Notes: a model not told the origin generated them from the sequence alone. 7,661 nucleotides of DNA from Actinomycetales bacterium UBA1383 (GCA_002305415.1 DBQX01000052.1:1-7661), one strand, 5' to 3'. Shown: positions 1 through 5,905, numbered from the stretch's first letter. Numbers and translations are program-made.

Positions 1-292
1 CGCGATCCGGCGCGGCAGCGGCGGGGCGGGGCGGTGGCGCGGCGGCGACGGCGGGGTGCGGCGCATCCGCTTCCGCCAGCCCATGACCGTGAGCCTCCTG
101 ACCGGGCACCGCCGCGTCCCGCCGTACGGCATGGCGGGCGGGGAGCCGGGCGCACTCGGCCGGAACCTGGTGGAGCGGGCGGACGGCGACGTCGTGGAGC
201 TGGCGGGGAACGACGTCGTCGACGTGGCGGCGGGGGACGTCCTCGTGGTCGAGACACCCGGTGGGGGAGGGTACGGGCGTGCGGGGGCGTGA
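1..292 (+). CDS. Hydantoinase B / 5-oxoprolinase-type protein, C-terminal fragment (5' end outside window)
   Basis: Frame 2 is open from the first bases to TGA at 290-292, giving about 96 residues. They begin with GSGGAGRWRGGDG, continue with PPYGMAGGEPGALGRN and end with ETPGGGGYG. These are hallmark C-terminal motifs of the hydantoinase B/oxoprolinase family (HyuB), the ATP-dependent hydantoin/5-oxoproline ring-opening enzymes that normally pair with a HyuA subunit. The GTG at 56 lies inside this conserved region, so it is not the gene start; the gene enters from the left. Most of the protein and any partner HyuA are outside the window, so substrate (5-oxoproline, hydantoin, acetone or other) cannot be judged. 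The last codons overlap the next gene by 14 bp, suggesting co-transcription. Confidence 0.9.
   Translation, partial: AIRRGSGGAGRWRGGDGGVRRIRFRQPMTVSLLTGHRRVPPYGMAGGEPGALGRNLVERADGDVVELAGNDVVDVAAGDVLVVETPGGGGYGRAGA
263..270 (+). promoter_or_regulatory. Ribosome binding site deciding the glycosyltransferase start
   Basis: GGGGGAGG ends 8 nt before GTG 279. The more upstream in-frame GTG at 261 overlaps this site and has no good Shine-Dalgarno of its own, so 279 is preferred. The site lies inside the last codons of the HyuB-like gene and encodes part of its PGGGGYG motif. Confidence 0.6.
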
Positions 293-1715
293 CGCAGCCG
301 TGGCGGCGGCGGTGACCGTGTGGTCGCTCGCCGTGGCCGCCGCCTTCATCCATGTCCCGGGCTACTGGTGGGACGAGACCGCGACGATCATCATGGCGGG
401 CAAGCCGTGGGAGGGCTTCCTTGCCACCCTGCGCGGAGTCGACGCCGTCCACGCCGCCTACTACGCGGGCATGCGGCTGTGGACCGGTGCCCTCGGCGTG
501 TCACCGTTGGCCACGCGCCTCCCCTCCGCGCTCGCGGTCGCCGGGACCAGCCTGGTGCTGCTCCAGCTCGGCCGGGCCACGCTCTCCGGGCGCGCCGGGG
601 TGATCGCGGGCGTGTTGTACCCCCTGATCCCGGCGGTTGCCTGGGCCGCGGGCGAGGCGCGCTCCTTCGCGCTGTCCGCGCTCCTCGCCGCCGCCATCGT
701 GCTGGCGCTGGTGCGTGCGCTCGCGGATCCCAGGCCGTGGCGCTGGGCGCTGCTGGCGGTCACGATCGCGCTGGCGGGGTGGCTGTTCGTGTTCACCGTG
801 CTCCTGCTGCCCGCGGCGCTGCTCCTCGTCACCCCGGCGCAGTGGCGGCGGCACCGGCGCGCTCTCGCCGTGTCGGTCACCGCGGGCCTCGTGGGGGTGC
901 TCCCTCTCCTCGGGTACGCCCTCCGGCAGCGGGCCCAGGTGGGGTGGATCCCGGAGTACGGCTGGCGGGACCTGATGTGGGGGGCGGCAGTGGAGCAGTA
1001 CTTCCGCGGGTCGCTGCCGGTCGCGGCCGTGGCGTGGCTCGCGCTGCTGCTCGGGGCCGTGCTGGTGTGGTGGAGCCACCCCGACTCCCGGCGGCCGCTG
1101 CTGGCGTTCGCCGCCGGGGTCGTGCTACCCACCCTGGTGCTCCTGGCGTCCGGACCCGTGCTCGGCACGTCCTACTACTGGGGGCGCTACCTGGTGTTCA
1201 CGGCGCCGGCTCTCGCGATGGTGGCGGCGATCGTCCTCAACCGGGTGACGACGCCGTGGGCGGTGGCCACGCTCGGCGTCGTGCTCGTGGCGGCGTCCGG
1301 ACCGACCCTCCGGGAGCGGCTGGACCCGCTCTCGAAGTCGAGCTGGCTGTTCGCCGCGGAGACGGTCGCCGCCCGCGCCGAGCCTGGCGACGCCATGATC
1401 GCGTTCAGCAACCACATGACGGCGGCGCGGGTGATCCACGAGGAACTGGCGAGTCTGCCGCTCCTCAACGAGACGATCACCCCGGCCGTGGCCGCCCACG
1501 AGGTCGTCCCCAGCGTCGGCGGCCCGCTGGAGGACGTGGTGGTGCCGAACGACGTCCAGGTCGTCTGGTACTTCTCCGACGCCCACTCGCGCAGTCTCGG
1601 CCTCGGGAACACGGGCGCCGACGCCGCGATCCTCGCCGCCCAGGGCTTCCGCACCGTGTGGGCGAGCGCGCCCACGGGTTCCCAAGACCTGGTGATCACC
1701 CTCCTCCGGCGGTAG
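279..1715 (+). CDS. GT-C fold polytopic membrane glycosyltransferase (GT39/mannosyltransferase-like)
   Basis: The protein is 478 residues from GTG 279 (484 if GTG 261 is used). A first membrane helix at about 7-26 leads directly into PGYWWDE (D32, E33). An acidic pair in the first extracytoplasmic loop is characteristic of GT-C enzymes (GT39/PMT/ArnT-like), which use polyprenyl-phosphate sugars. Several Leu/Val/Ala-rich hydrophobic helices follow to about residue 345, separated by short Arg-rich loops. A soluble C-terminal region of ~130 residues comes next and contains GDAMIAF and VQVVWYFSD. By family it should transfer a sugar from a lipid-linked donor to an envelope glycan or protein at the outer membrane face; donor and acceptor are unknown. 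It overlaps the HyuB-like gene by 14 bp, which implies shared transcription but not shared function. Its stop is 10 bp from the convergent toxin gene. A weak 7-bp dyad (1704-1710/1734-1740) spans the two stops. Confidence 0.82.
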   Translation: MRGRDAAVAAAVTVWSLAVAAAFIHVPGYWWDETATIIMAGKPWEGFLATLRGVDAVHAAYYAGMRLWTGALGVSPLATRLPSALAVAGTSLVLLQLGRATLSGRAGVIAGVLYPLIPAVAWAAGEARSFALSALLAAAIVLALVRALADPRPWRWALLAVTIALAGWLFVFTVLLLPAALLLVTPAQWRRHRRALAVSVTAGLVGVLPLLGYALRQRAQVGWIPEYGWRDLMWGAAVEQYFRGSLPVAAVAWLALLLGAVLVWWSHPDSRRPLLAFAAGVVLPTLVLLASGPVLGTSYYWGRYLVFTAPALAMVAAIVLNRVTTPWAVATLGVVLVAASGPTLRERLDPLSKSSWLFAAETVAARAEPGDAMIAFSNHMTAARVIHEELASLPLLNETITPAVAAHEVVPSVGGPLEDVVVPNDVQVVWYFSDAHSRSLGLGNTGADAAILAAQGFRTVWASAPTGSQDLVITLLRR

Positions 1716-1725
1716 GGCGCGGACG

Positions 1726-2145
1726 TCAGCCGAGCCGGAGTTCCGTGGGGTCCCGCCTCGCGAGCCCGGGCGCGGCGTCGAAGTCCCGGTCGGAGGAGAC
1801 GATCTCCGTGAATCCCGCTCCGAGGGCAGTGGCGGCGTGGACCGCGTCGCGGCCACCCAGCGAGGAGACCGCGACCAGTTCGAGCGCCCGGCTCATCACC
1901 GCCGCGTCGAAGGGGTGCAGCACGCAGAGGTCGGCAGCGAACCGCGCCTGTGCGACTGCCTCGGGACGGGACACCCGGCGCAGCCGATGGAACAGCAGCT
2001 CCTGCACCATCTCCACGCTCGCGTGCAGTTCCACCCCACCCGATGCGGCAGCTACCACGATGCGGCGGCACGGGTCACGCTGTTCGTGCGGTCCCCCGGC
2101 TGCGTGCGCGAGGACCGAGGTGTCTATCCAGAGCCTCGTGGTCAC
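1726..2145 (-). CDS. vapC: PIN-domain ribonuclease toxin, VapC type
   Basis: This 139-residue protein is typical of a VapC toxin. The PIN acidic residues are visible: D8 in LWIDTSVL, E49 in VQEL, D100 in GGRDAVHAA, and D119 with D121 in SSDRDFD. They would coordinate Mg2+ for RNA cleavage. DAVHAATAL and IVSSDRDF are classic PIN motifs, so the catalytic set looks intact. The start is GTG at 2145, which overlaps the antitoxin stop in the sequence GTGA (4 bp). This is translational coupling of a standard antitoxin-toxin operon. The cellular role is inferred: VapC toxins usually cut tRNA or rRNA when antitoxin is degraded; the target here cannot be read from sequence. Confidence 0.88.
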   Translation of the reverse strand: MTTRLWIDTSVLAHAAGGPHEQRDPCRRIVVAAASGGVELHASVEMVQELLFHRLRRVSRPEAVAQARFAADLCVLHPFDAAVMSRALELVAVSSLGGRDAVHAATALGAGFTEIVSSDRDFDAAPGLARRDPTELRLG

Positions 2146-2405
2146 GGCACCCGCCGCGCCAGCTCTGCGTCCATGGCCGCCTTGGACTCCGCCCAGTCCT
2201 CACCCGGCTCGCGCGGGTCAGCGGTGGCCGCGAGGAAGGCGGTGGCCGCGTTCGCGCGCACGGTGACCTCCGAGCCGAAGCGGAGGTCGATGGCTTCCCT
2301 GATCACAGCGGCGACACTCCTTCCCGATCTGGCGGCCTCCCGCTCCACCAGGGCGTACCGCTCCTGGTCCAGGAGGATCTGGAACCGCCGCTCCAACGCT
2401 GACAT
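2142..2405 (-). CDS. vapB: Ribbon-helix-helix antitoxin, VapB type
   Basis: The preferred start (ATG 2405) gives 87 residues; ATG 2411 would add Met-Arg. Residues 6-13 (RRFQILLD) fit the DNA-contacting beta strand of an RHH fold. Residues 15-28 and 30-43 fit its two helices, with SGRSVAAVIREAID as the typical turn and second helix. The acidic C-terminal tail (PREPGEDWAESKAAMD) is the usual toxin-neutralising segment. It lies upstream of and overlaps the PIN toxin by 4 bp. No Shine-Dalgarno precedes either ATG. A TACTGT -10 box ends 6 nt before ATG 2405, which suggests a leaderless mRNA beginning at or next to that ATG. A longer frame open to 2492 has no domain in its extra part and would run through the promoter. 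The pair probably autoregulates through the repeats at its start. Confidence 0.85.
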   Translation of the reverse strand: MSALERRFQILLDQERYALVEREAARSGRSVAAVIREAIDLRFGSEVTVRANAATAFLAATADPREPGEDWAESKAAMDAELARRVP

Positions 2406-2441
2406 GCGCATACAGTAGCATGCGCAGGTGAGGGGATTCAC
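2403..2441 (-). promoter_or_regulatory. Putative vapBC promoter and operator (leaderless)
   Basis: On the - strand TACTGT (2417-2412) fits the actinobacterial TANNNT -10 and lies 6 nt before ATG 2405, the spacing of leaderless transcripts. GTGAAT at 2441-2436 is a modest -35 with an 18-bp spacer. The 8-mer catgcgca occurs twice on the + strand, at 2403-2410 and 2419-2426, with a 16-bp period. Each copy contains the palindrome TGCGCA, and the two copies flank the -10. Such repeats are plausible sites for the RHH antitoxin. Promoter and operator are inferred from sequence alone. Confidence 0.45.
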
Positions 2442-2487
2442 CCACCCCGGTTGCCCACCCGGCGCGCGGTGACGTGCCCCGCGGTGT

Positions 2488-2493
2488 GACAAT
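2488..2493 (+). promoter_or_regulatory. Possible -10 box for the kinase-remnant gene
   Basis: GACAAT resembles TACAAT and is followed by exactly 6 nt before GTG 2500, again the leaderless spacing. No convincing -35 is visible 16-19 bp upstream. An alternative reading is that GGAG at 2496-2499, directly abutting the GTG, is a badly spaced Shine-Dalgarno. It shares the short divergent region 2406-2499 with the vapBC promoter. Confidence 0.3.
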
Positions 2494-2499
2494 CCGGAG

Positions 2500-3090
2500 G
2501 TGCTCCTCGCTGACCGGTACGAACTCGTGCGCCCCGTCGGTCACGGCGGCATGGGTCAGGTCTGGGAGGCGGTGGACACCCGGCTGGGTCGCCGCGTGGC
2601 GGTGAAGACCGTGCGGATCGGCGACGGCGCCGACCCGGCGGTCTCGGAACGCTTCCACCGCGAGGCGGTGGCGACGGCGGCGCTCTCGCACCCGGGCATC
2701 GGGGGGCTGGAACGCGGCGAGGAGGCGGCCACCGTCGCCCCTGCGACTCCGTCCACCTCGCCGCCCTCCGAGACGGCCGCGAGCCCCACGCCCAGCCCCG
2801 CTCCCACCACGACCGTCGCCCCTCCCCCCACCCTGCCCGAGGCGCTGGCGGGACTCCGTGCCGTCGTGGAGGCGCTGCCCGCCGACGTCGAGGACCCGGA
2901 TGCGAGGGGCTCACTCACGGACCGGCTCGAGGCGCTCGAGGCGGCCGCCGACGGCCCGGACAGCCGGCTCGCCCAACGCCTCCGCGACTTCATCAAGGGT
3001 GTCGACGAACTGGAGCGCGAGGGCCGGCTGGATCCCGCCGACGTGGAGGCGCTCCACCAGGCCGTCGAGGACGTCGCGGCCGCGTCCTGA
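2500..3090 (+). pseudogene. Internally deleted PknB-type Ser/Thr kinase (N-lobe fragment joined to C-terminal domain)
   Basis: The frame is 196 residues, against roughly 500-650 for the usual family. Residues 1-67 are a clear Hanks-type kinase N-lobe: YELVRPVGHGGMGQVWEA (G-loop G14-G19), RRVAVK (Lys36), and FHREAVATAALSHPGI with the alpha-C Glu55. After Ile67 the hinge, HRD loop, DFG motif, activation segment, whole C-lobe and transmembrane helix are absent. What follows is a Pro/Thr/Ser/Ala-rich linker (about 76-112) and a charged helical C-terminus (about 113-194) with the pattern LRDFIKGVDELEREGRLDP, resembling FIMAH-type helical domains of extracellular tails. The join near 2700 is in frame and has no stop, consistent with one large in-frame deletion. 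It cannot be an active kinase. It may be a decaying pseudogene or may still make a soluble helical protein. GTG 2500 is the only start after the in-frame TGA at 2470. Confidence 0.75.
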
Positions 3091-3137
3091 CCAGCGGGAA
3101 CGCCGGCCGCCGCACGCCGCACGAGAGCGTCTCACGT

Positions 3138-3178
3138 GGATGAGAGAGCTCTCATCCCCCTCTCCCGATTGCCTCATC
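3138..3178 (+). promoter_or_regulatory. Operator-like inverted repeat and 11-bp-phased CTC repeats
   Basis: ggatgagagAGctctcatcc (3138-3157) is a perfect 9-bp inverted repeat with a 2-bp spacer. Overlapping it are CTCATC (3151), CTCCCG (3162) and CTCATC (3173), starting exactly 11 bp apart. About one helical turn between direct repeats is the usual layout of OmpR/PhoB-family response-regulator sites. The block ends ~48 bp before the start codon of the small secreted protein, a sensible position for an activator or repressor site. No clear -10 was recognised. Regulator identity is inference. Confidence 0.4.
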
Positions 3179-3225
3179 GACGCCCGGCAGGCTGGGGACA
3201 TCCCAACCGAACGAAGGAGATGGAC

Positions 3226-3561
3226 ATGAACACCTGGATCGCAACCGGAAGCCTCGCCGCTCTCGTCACCGTGGGGGCCGTCGGCGCCGCGATGGCGGAC
3301 GACACCAAGGACCGTGAGCTCGACGGCGTCACCGTGAGCCGCGACGCCACGTTCACCACCTCGCCGTCCGCGACGCCGTCGGTGGACATCACCTCCGCCG
3401 GCTCGTCCGCGCTGACCCCGGGCGACTCGTGGACGGCCCCGACCTCCGCGTCGGCGGTCTCGGCCCAGTCCGCGGTCTCCGCGCAGACGACGGCGAGCGC
3501 CCCCACGGCGAACACCACCGCCTCCGCGCCGAGCGCGCCGTCGGCCGGGTCCGCCGACTGA
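3226..3561 (+). CDS. Small secreted Ser/Thr/Ala-rich protein of unknown function
   Basis: The protein is 111 residues from ATG 3226. AAGGAG at 3214-3219 with a 6-nt spacer decides this start over the ATG at 3220 and the far upstream one at 3136. Residues 1-25 form a signal peptide: a short uncharged start (MNTW), a hydrophobic core (IATGSLAALVTVGAVGA) and an AMA|DD cleavage site. The mature protein opens with a charged DDTKDRELDGVTV segment. It then becomes a low-complexity tail of Ser, Ala, Thr and Pro with SAVSAQSAVSAQTTAS-type repeats, no Cys and no recognisable domain. There is no lipobox or sortase signal, so release outside the membrane is likely; the tail could be O-mannosylated or disordered. 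I do not recognise the family. A strong hairpin terminates the transcript 15 bp after the stop. Confidence 0.75.
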   Translation: MNTWIATGSLAALVTVGAVGAAMADDTKDRELDGVTVSRDATFTTSPSATPSVDITSAGSSALTPGDSWTAPTSASAVSAQSAVSAQTTASAPTANTTASAPSAPSAGSAD

Positions 3562-3575
3562 CGCTCCCCCACCCC

Positions 3576-3612
3576 ACGCAGGGGCCACGCGATAGCCGCG
3601 TGGCCCCTGCGT
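3576..3612. terminator. Bidirectional terminator hairpin between convergent genes
   Basis: A perfect 16-bp stem (3576-3591 paired with 3597-3612, acgcaggggccacgcg and its complement) encloses a 5-nt loop ATAGC. It lies 15 bp after the + strand stop and 7 bp beyond the - strand GH13 stop. It has no run of T on either side, as is common in actinomycetes, but position and strength fit termination for both genes. Confidence 0.8.
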
Positions 3613-3618
3613 CTCCGC

Positions 3619-4902
3619 TCAGGTGACCTGGTGGTGCTCCGGCCGCACGATCGCCCAGTCGTGGGCACCGACGAGGCCCGGTTCACCGGACGCGTCCCCC
3701 GCGAGCACGACGTCGCCCGCCGGGAGGGGGGCGGCGTCGTCGCCCAGGTTGAGGACGAGCTCGAGCCGCTCCGCGCGGTGGGTGAGTTCCACGACCATGA
3801 AGGTGTTCGTGACGTCCCGCGTGGACACGGTCGCGTCCACGAGCCACGGGTGCCGCCGCCGGAACGCGATGAGGCGCCGGTAGACCTCCTGCAGCTCCGG
3901 CTTCGCGTCCGCCAGCTCGTCCGGGGTGCGCGGGAAGGCGGGCCGCATCGCGTCGTCCCCGCCGGGCCGGTCCTCCTTCACGCCCGTGAAACCGAACTCG
4001 TCCCCGGCGTAGACCGACGGGATCCCCGGCAGCGTCATCAGCAGGGCGACGGCGTGCCCCAGGTGCCGGTCGTCGCCCACGTTGCTGCGGATGCGGGTGA
4101 CGTCGTGGTTCCCGATGAACGTCTGTGGCCGGAACTGCTCCACGAAGGTGACGTGCCGCTTCAGCGACCAGGCGAGTTCGTGGAGGTTCTGCTCCTTGAG
4201 GGAGCTCCAGATGCCCTTCCACAGTTCGTACTGGGTCACCGAGTCCACGCCGGCGCGGGCGGCGAAGTCGAGGTAGTCGGTGGTGAGGAGTTCCGCGAGG
4301 ATCCACACGTCGGGATGCACGGCGCGCACCCGGTCGAGGATGGGGCGCCACACGTCGGCGCCGGGCGCGAAGGCCGCGTCGAGCCGCCAGCCGTCGGCGC
4401 CGCGGTCCAGCCAGTGGATCATCACGTCCGCGATGTAGTCCGCGACGGGCGGGTGCGCGAGGTTGAGCTCCACCAGGTCGAGGTTGCCCTCGAAGCAGTA
4501 GGGGAACCCGGCGTCCCACTTCAGCCAGCGGCCCTCCGGGGAATCCTCACCGGCCGCGAGCGCGCGCCGCACGATCTCGTGCTCCCGGCTGACGTGGTTG
4601 AAGACGCCGTCGAGGACCACGCGCATGCCGCGCACCTTGGCCTGCCGCATGAACTCGTCGAAGTCGGCGTCATCCCCGAGGCGGGGGTCGATGCGGTAGT
4701 AGTCGAGCGTGTCGTAGCCGTGGGAGACCGAGTCGAAGACAGGTGCGAGCAGGAGCCCGTCGCATCCGAGCTGCTGCGCGTGGTCGAGCCAGTTGGCCAG
4801 GTGGTCGAAACGGTGTTCCGTCGTGGTGATGGCACGCTCCTCGGCGCCGACGAAGCGCAGCGGGTAGCAGTGCCACCAGATGACGGACGAGGTCCAGTCC
4901 AT
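3619..4902 (-). CDS. Cytoplasmic GH13 alpha-amylase-family glycoside hydrolase
   Basis: The protein is 427 residues from ATG 4902, preceded by AAGGA 6 nt upstream. All GH13 conserved regions are present: DGVFNH (98-103), GWRLDAAF with nucleophile D175, WILAEL with acid/base E204, and FIGNHD with D267. The (beta/alpha)8 barrel starts close to the N-terminus (VIWWHCYPL), domain B is short, and a small C-terminal beta domain ends the protein. It has no signal peptide, no N-terminal beta domain and no carbohydrate-binding module. It should therefore act inside the cell on imported maltodextrins or other alpha-glucosides. GDEFGFTGVKEDRPGGDDAMRP is the region where cyclomaltodextrinase/neopullulanase-type enzymes carry GDE.G.TGG; exact specificity cannot be assigned. 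No sugar transporter is adjacent, and it appears monocistronic. The open frame continues upstream to 5907 but overlaps the peptidase gene and is not coding there. Confidence 0.9.
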   Translation of the reverse strand: MDWTSSVIWWHCYPLRFVGAEERAITTTEHRFDHLANWLDHAQQLGCDGLLLAPVFDSVSHGYDTLDYYRIDPRLGDDADFDEFMRQAKVRGMRVVLDGVFNHVSREHEIVRRALAAGEDSPEGRWLKWDAGFPYCFEGNLDLVELNLAHPPVADYIADVMIHWLDRGADGWRLDAAFAPGADVWRPILDRVRAVHPDVWILAELLTTDYLDFAARAGVDSVTQYELWKGIWSSLKEQNLHELAWSLKRHVTFVEQFRPQTFIGNHDVTRIRSNVGDDRHLGHAVALLMTLPGIPSVYAGDEFGFTGVKEDRPGGDDAMRPAFPRTPDELADAKPELQEVYRRLIAFRRRHPWLVDATVSTRDVTNTFMVVELTHRAERLELVLNLGDDAAPLPAGDVVLAGDASGEPGLVGAHDWAIVRPEHHQVT

Positions 4903-4926
4903 GTGTGATCCTTCCAGAGGGAAGCC

Positions 4927-4957
4927 CTGAGTCACCTCAGTCACGCTCGTGAGGCTA
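4927..4957 (-). promoter_or_regulatory. Putative GH13 gene promoter with two abutting dyads
   Basis: On the - strand TAGCCT (4957-4952) matches TANNNT and would start transcription near 4945. Directly there lie two adjoining inverted repeats, written here on the + strand: TCACG-ct-CGTGA (4941-4952) and CTGAG-tcac-CTCAG (4927-4940). Operators over the start of transcription are the usual arrangement for repressors of sugar-use genes. A convincing -35 was not found, so the promoter call is tentative. Confidence 0.35.
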
Positions 4958-4978
4958 GCCCACCGGACGCGCTCCCAC

Positions 4979-5003
4979 GGCCCGGGTTGCCGGAAACCGG
5001 GCC
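4979..5003 (-). terminator. Probable terminator of the NlpC/P60 gene
   Basis: GGCCCGGGTT and AACCGGGCC pair into a 9-bp stem with one bulged G and a 6-nt loop, 33 bp beyond the peptidase stop codon. There is no T-tract. It separates the peptidase transcript from the GH13 promoter. Confidence 0.5.
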
Positions 5004-5036
5004 CCGGGTGAGGAGTCTCACGGGCACGACCCGCCG

Positions 5037-5804
5037 TCAGAACAACCGGATGAAGACGACGCTCCAGTCGTAGATGGGTCCCTCGGACAGCGGCGTCCCG
5101 GGGTTGCGCGCGGCGATGTGGTTGCCGTTGCCGGTATAGATGCCGACGTGGCCGGGCCAGTACAACAGGTCCCCGGGAAGGGCCTCCGACGCGGGGATCC
5201 GCACCCCCACCTGGCCCTGGGCGTCGGAGCTGCGCGGCAGGCTGATCCCGAAGTGCCCGTAGACGTACTGGGTGAAACCGGAGCAGTCGAACCCGTCCGG
5301 AGTGGTCCCGCCGTACACGTAGGGCGTGCCGATGAACAGCCGGGCGAACTCCACGACGGCGGCCCCCGAGACGGCCTGCGGCGGAATGGTCCGCACCACC
5401 GGCGCAGGCGCCGCGGCCCGCGGCACGCTCCGCGAGGAGGCCGGTGCCGGCGCGGGCTCCGGCTCCGGCTCCGGCTCCGGTTCCGGAGGCGGGGTCGCGG
5501 TGGCGCCGAAGTCGGGGGCCGACCACGCGGCGTCGGCCGGGACGGCCACCACCGGGGAGAGCACCAGGCGCTCGCGGGCAGGGCCGGTCACGGAGAGGCC
5601 GGCGGCACGGGCCTCGGCCGGAACCCGCAGGGGCTCCGCCGTCGCGCTCGTGGCGGCCACCGCCACCAGCATCCCGGAGGAGACGAGCACGGCAAGCCCC
5701 CGTGTGCTCGCCGGGGCCTCCATGCGGGGCTCCACGGCGCGATGGCGGCCGCTGGTGGCGCGGTGACGGGCGCGGGCGTTGTGACGTCCGGAGGGCTGAG
5801 ACAT
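5037..5804 (-). CDS. Secreted NlpC/P60 peptidoglycan endopeptidase
   Basis: The protein is 255 residues from ATG 5804, with GGAG 7 nt upstream. It starts with an Arg-rich segment (two GRH(N/R) motifs within 1-25), then a hydrophobic export segment at about 36-56 ending ATSATA|EP. A Pro-Glu repeat linker (PPPEPEPEPEPEPAPAP, about 105-121) leads to the C-terminal NlpC/P60 domain (about 147-255). Catalytic residues are C174 in FDCSGF, H219 in WPGHVGIY and the third polar residue H229 in GNHIAA. The family cleaves D-gamma-Glu-diaminopimelate or related cross-peptide bonds in cell-wall turnover and division. The Pro-Glu linker probably spans the wall. An internal start at M28 (5723), with its own GGAG, is possible and would give a shorter signal peptide. 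It is paralogous to the peptidase whose 3' end lies at the right edge and has its own promoter. Confidence 0.9.
   Translation of the reverse strand: MSQPSGRHNARARHRATSGRHRAVEPRMEAPASTRGLAVLVSSGMLVAVAATSATAEPLRVPAEARAAGLSVTGPARERLVLSPVVAVPADAAWSAPDFGATATPPPEPEPEPEPEPAPAPASSRSVPRAAAPAPVVRTIPPQAVSGAAVVEFARLFIGTPYVYGGTTPDGFDCSGFTQYVYGHFGISLPRSSDAQGQVGVRIPASEALPGDLLYWPGHVGIYTGNGNHIAARNPGTPLSEGPIYDWSVVFIRLF
5455..5484 (-). repeat. Hexanucleotide tandem repeat encoding the Pro-Glu linker
   Basis: On the + strand the unit ggctcc is repeated four times (5455-5478), followed by a degenerate ggttcc (5479-5484). Read on the - strand each unit encodes one Pro-Glu pair. Slippage would change linker length by dipeptides without a frameshift. 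Confidence 0.8.
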
Positions 5805-5828
5805 CGCAATACTCCATCAGGCAGGCAA

Positions 5829-5885
5829 GCGGGTGGCTACCCCGCGCACCATCCTCGGTGCCCCCCTTGGCTCGCGACGTCGCGA
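5829..5885 (-). promoter_or_regulatory. Structured leader of the NlpC/P60 gene
   Basis: The predicted ~95-nt 5' leader contains a perfect 14-bp palindrome, tcgcgacgtcgcga (5872-5885). Two small hairpins abut each other downstream: 5846-5861 (5-bp stem GCACC/GGTGC, 6-nt loop) and 5829-5845 (5-bp stem GCGGG/CCCGC, 7-nt loop). NlpC/P60 genes of actinobacteria are often controlled by c-di-AMP (ydaO) riboswitches, but this leader is shorter and I could not recognise that class's conserved core. Function is open. Confidence 0.35.
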
Positions 5886-5905
5886 CGGCGGGTGTGCCGC
5901 GCCCC

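Noticed and set aside
1704..1740. CTCCGGC/GCCGGAG dyad as a bidirectional terminator between the glycosyltransferase and vapC
   Set aside because: Position is attractive, but the 23-nt loop and the location within both coding ends make it too weak to call.
320..2266. A 648-codon + strand frame over the glycosyltransferase and vapBC
   Set aside because: Its translation is Arg/Gly/Pro/Ala-rich with no domain. It is an effect of high GC that removes stops opposite or beside real genes.
3068..3088. AGGACG/CGTCCT hairpin at the end of the kinase-remnant gene as a terminator
   Set aside because: It has only a 6-bp stem with a 9-nt loop, lies entirely before the stop codon and has no T-tract, so it is probably chance.
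3133..3138. CACGTG palindrome upstream of the small secreted protein
   Set aside because: A 6-bp palindrome is expected often by chance in this composition; the larger repeat beside it is the meaningful signal.
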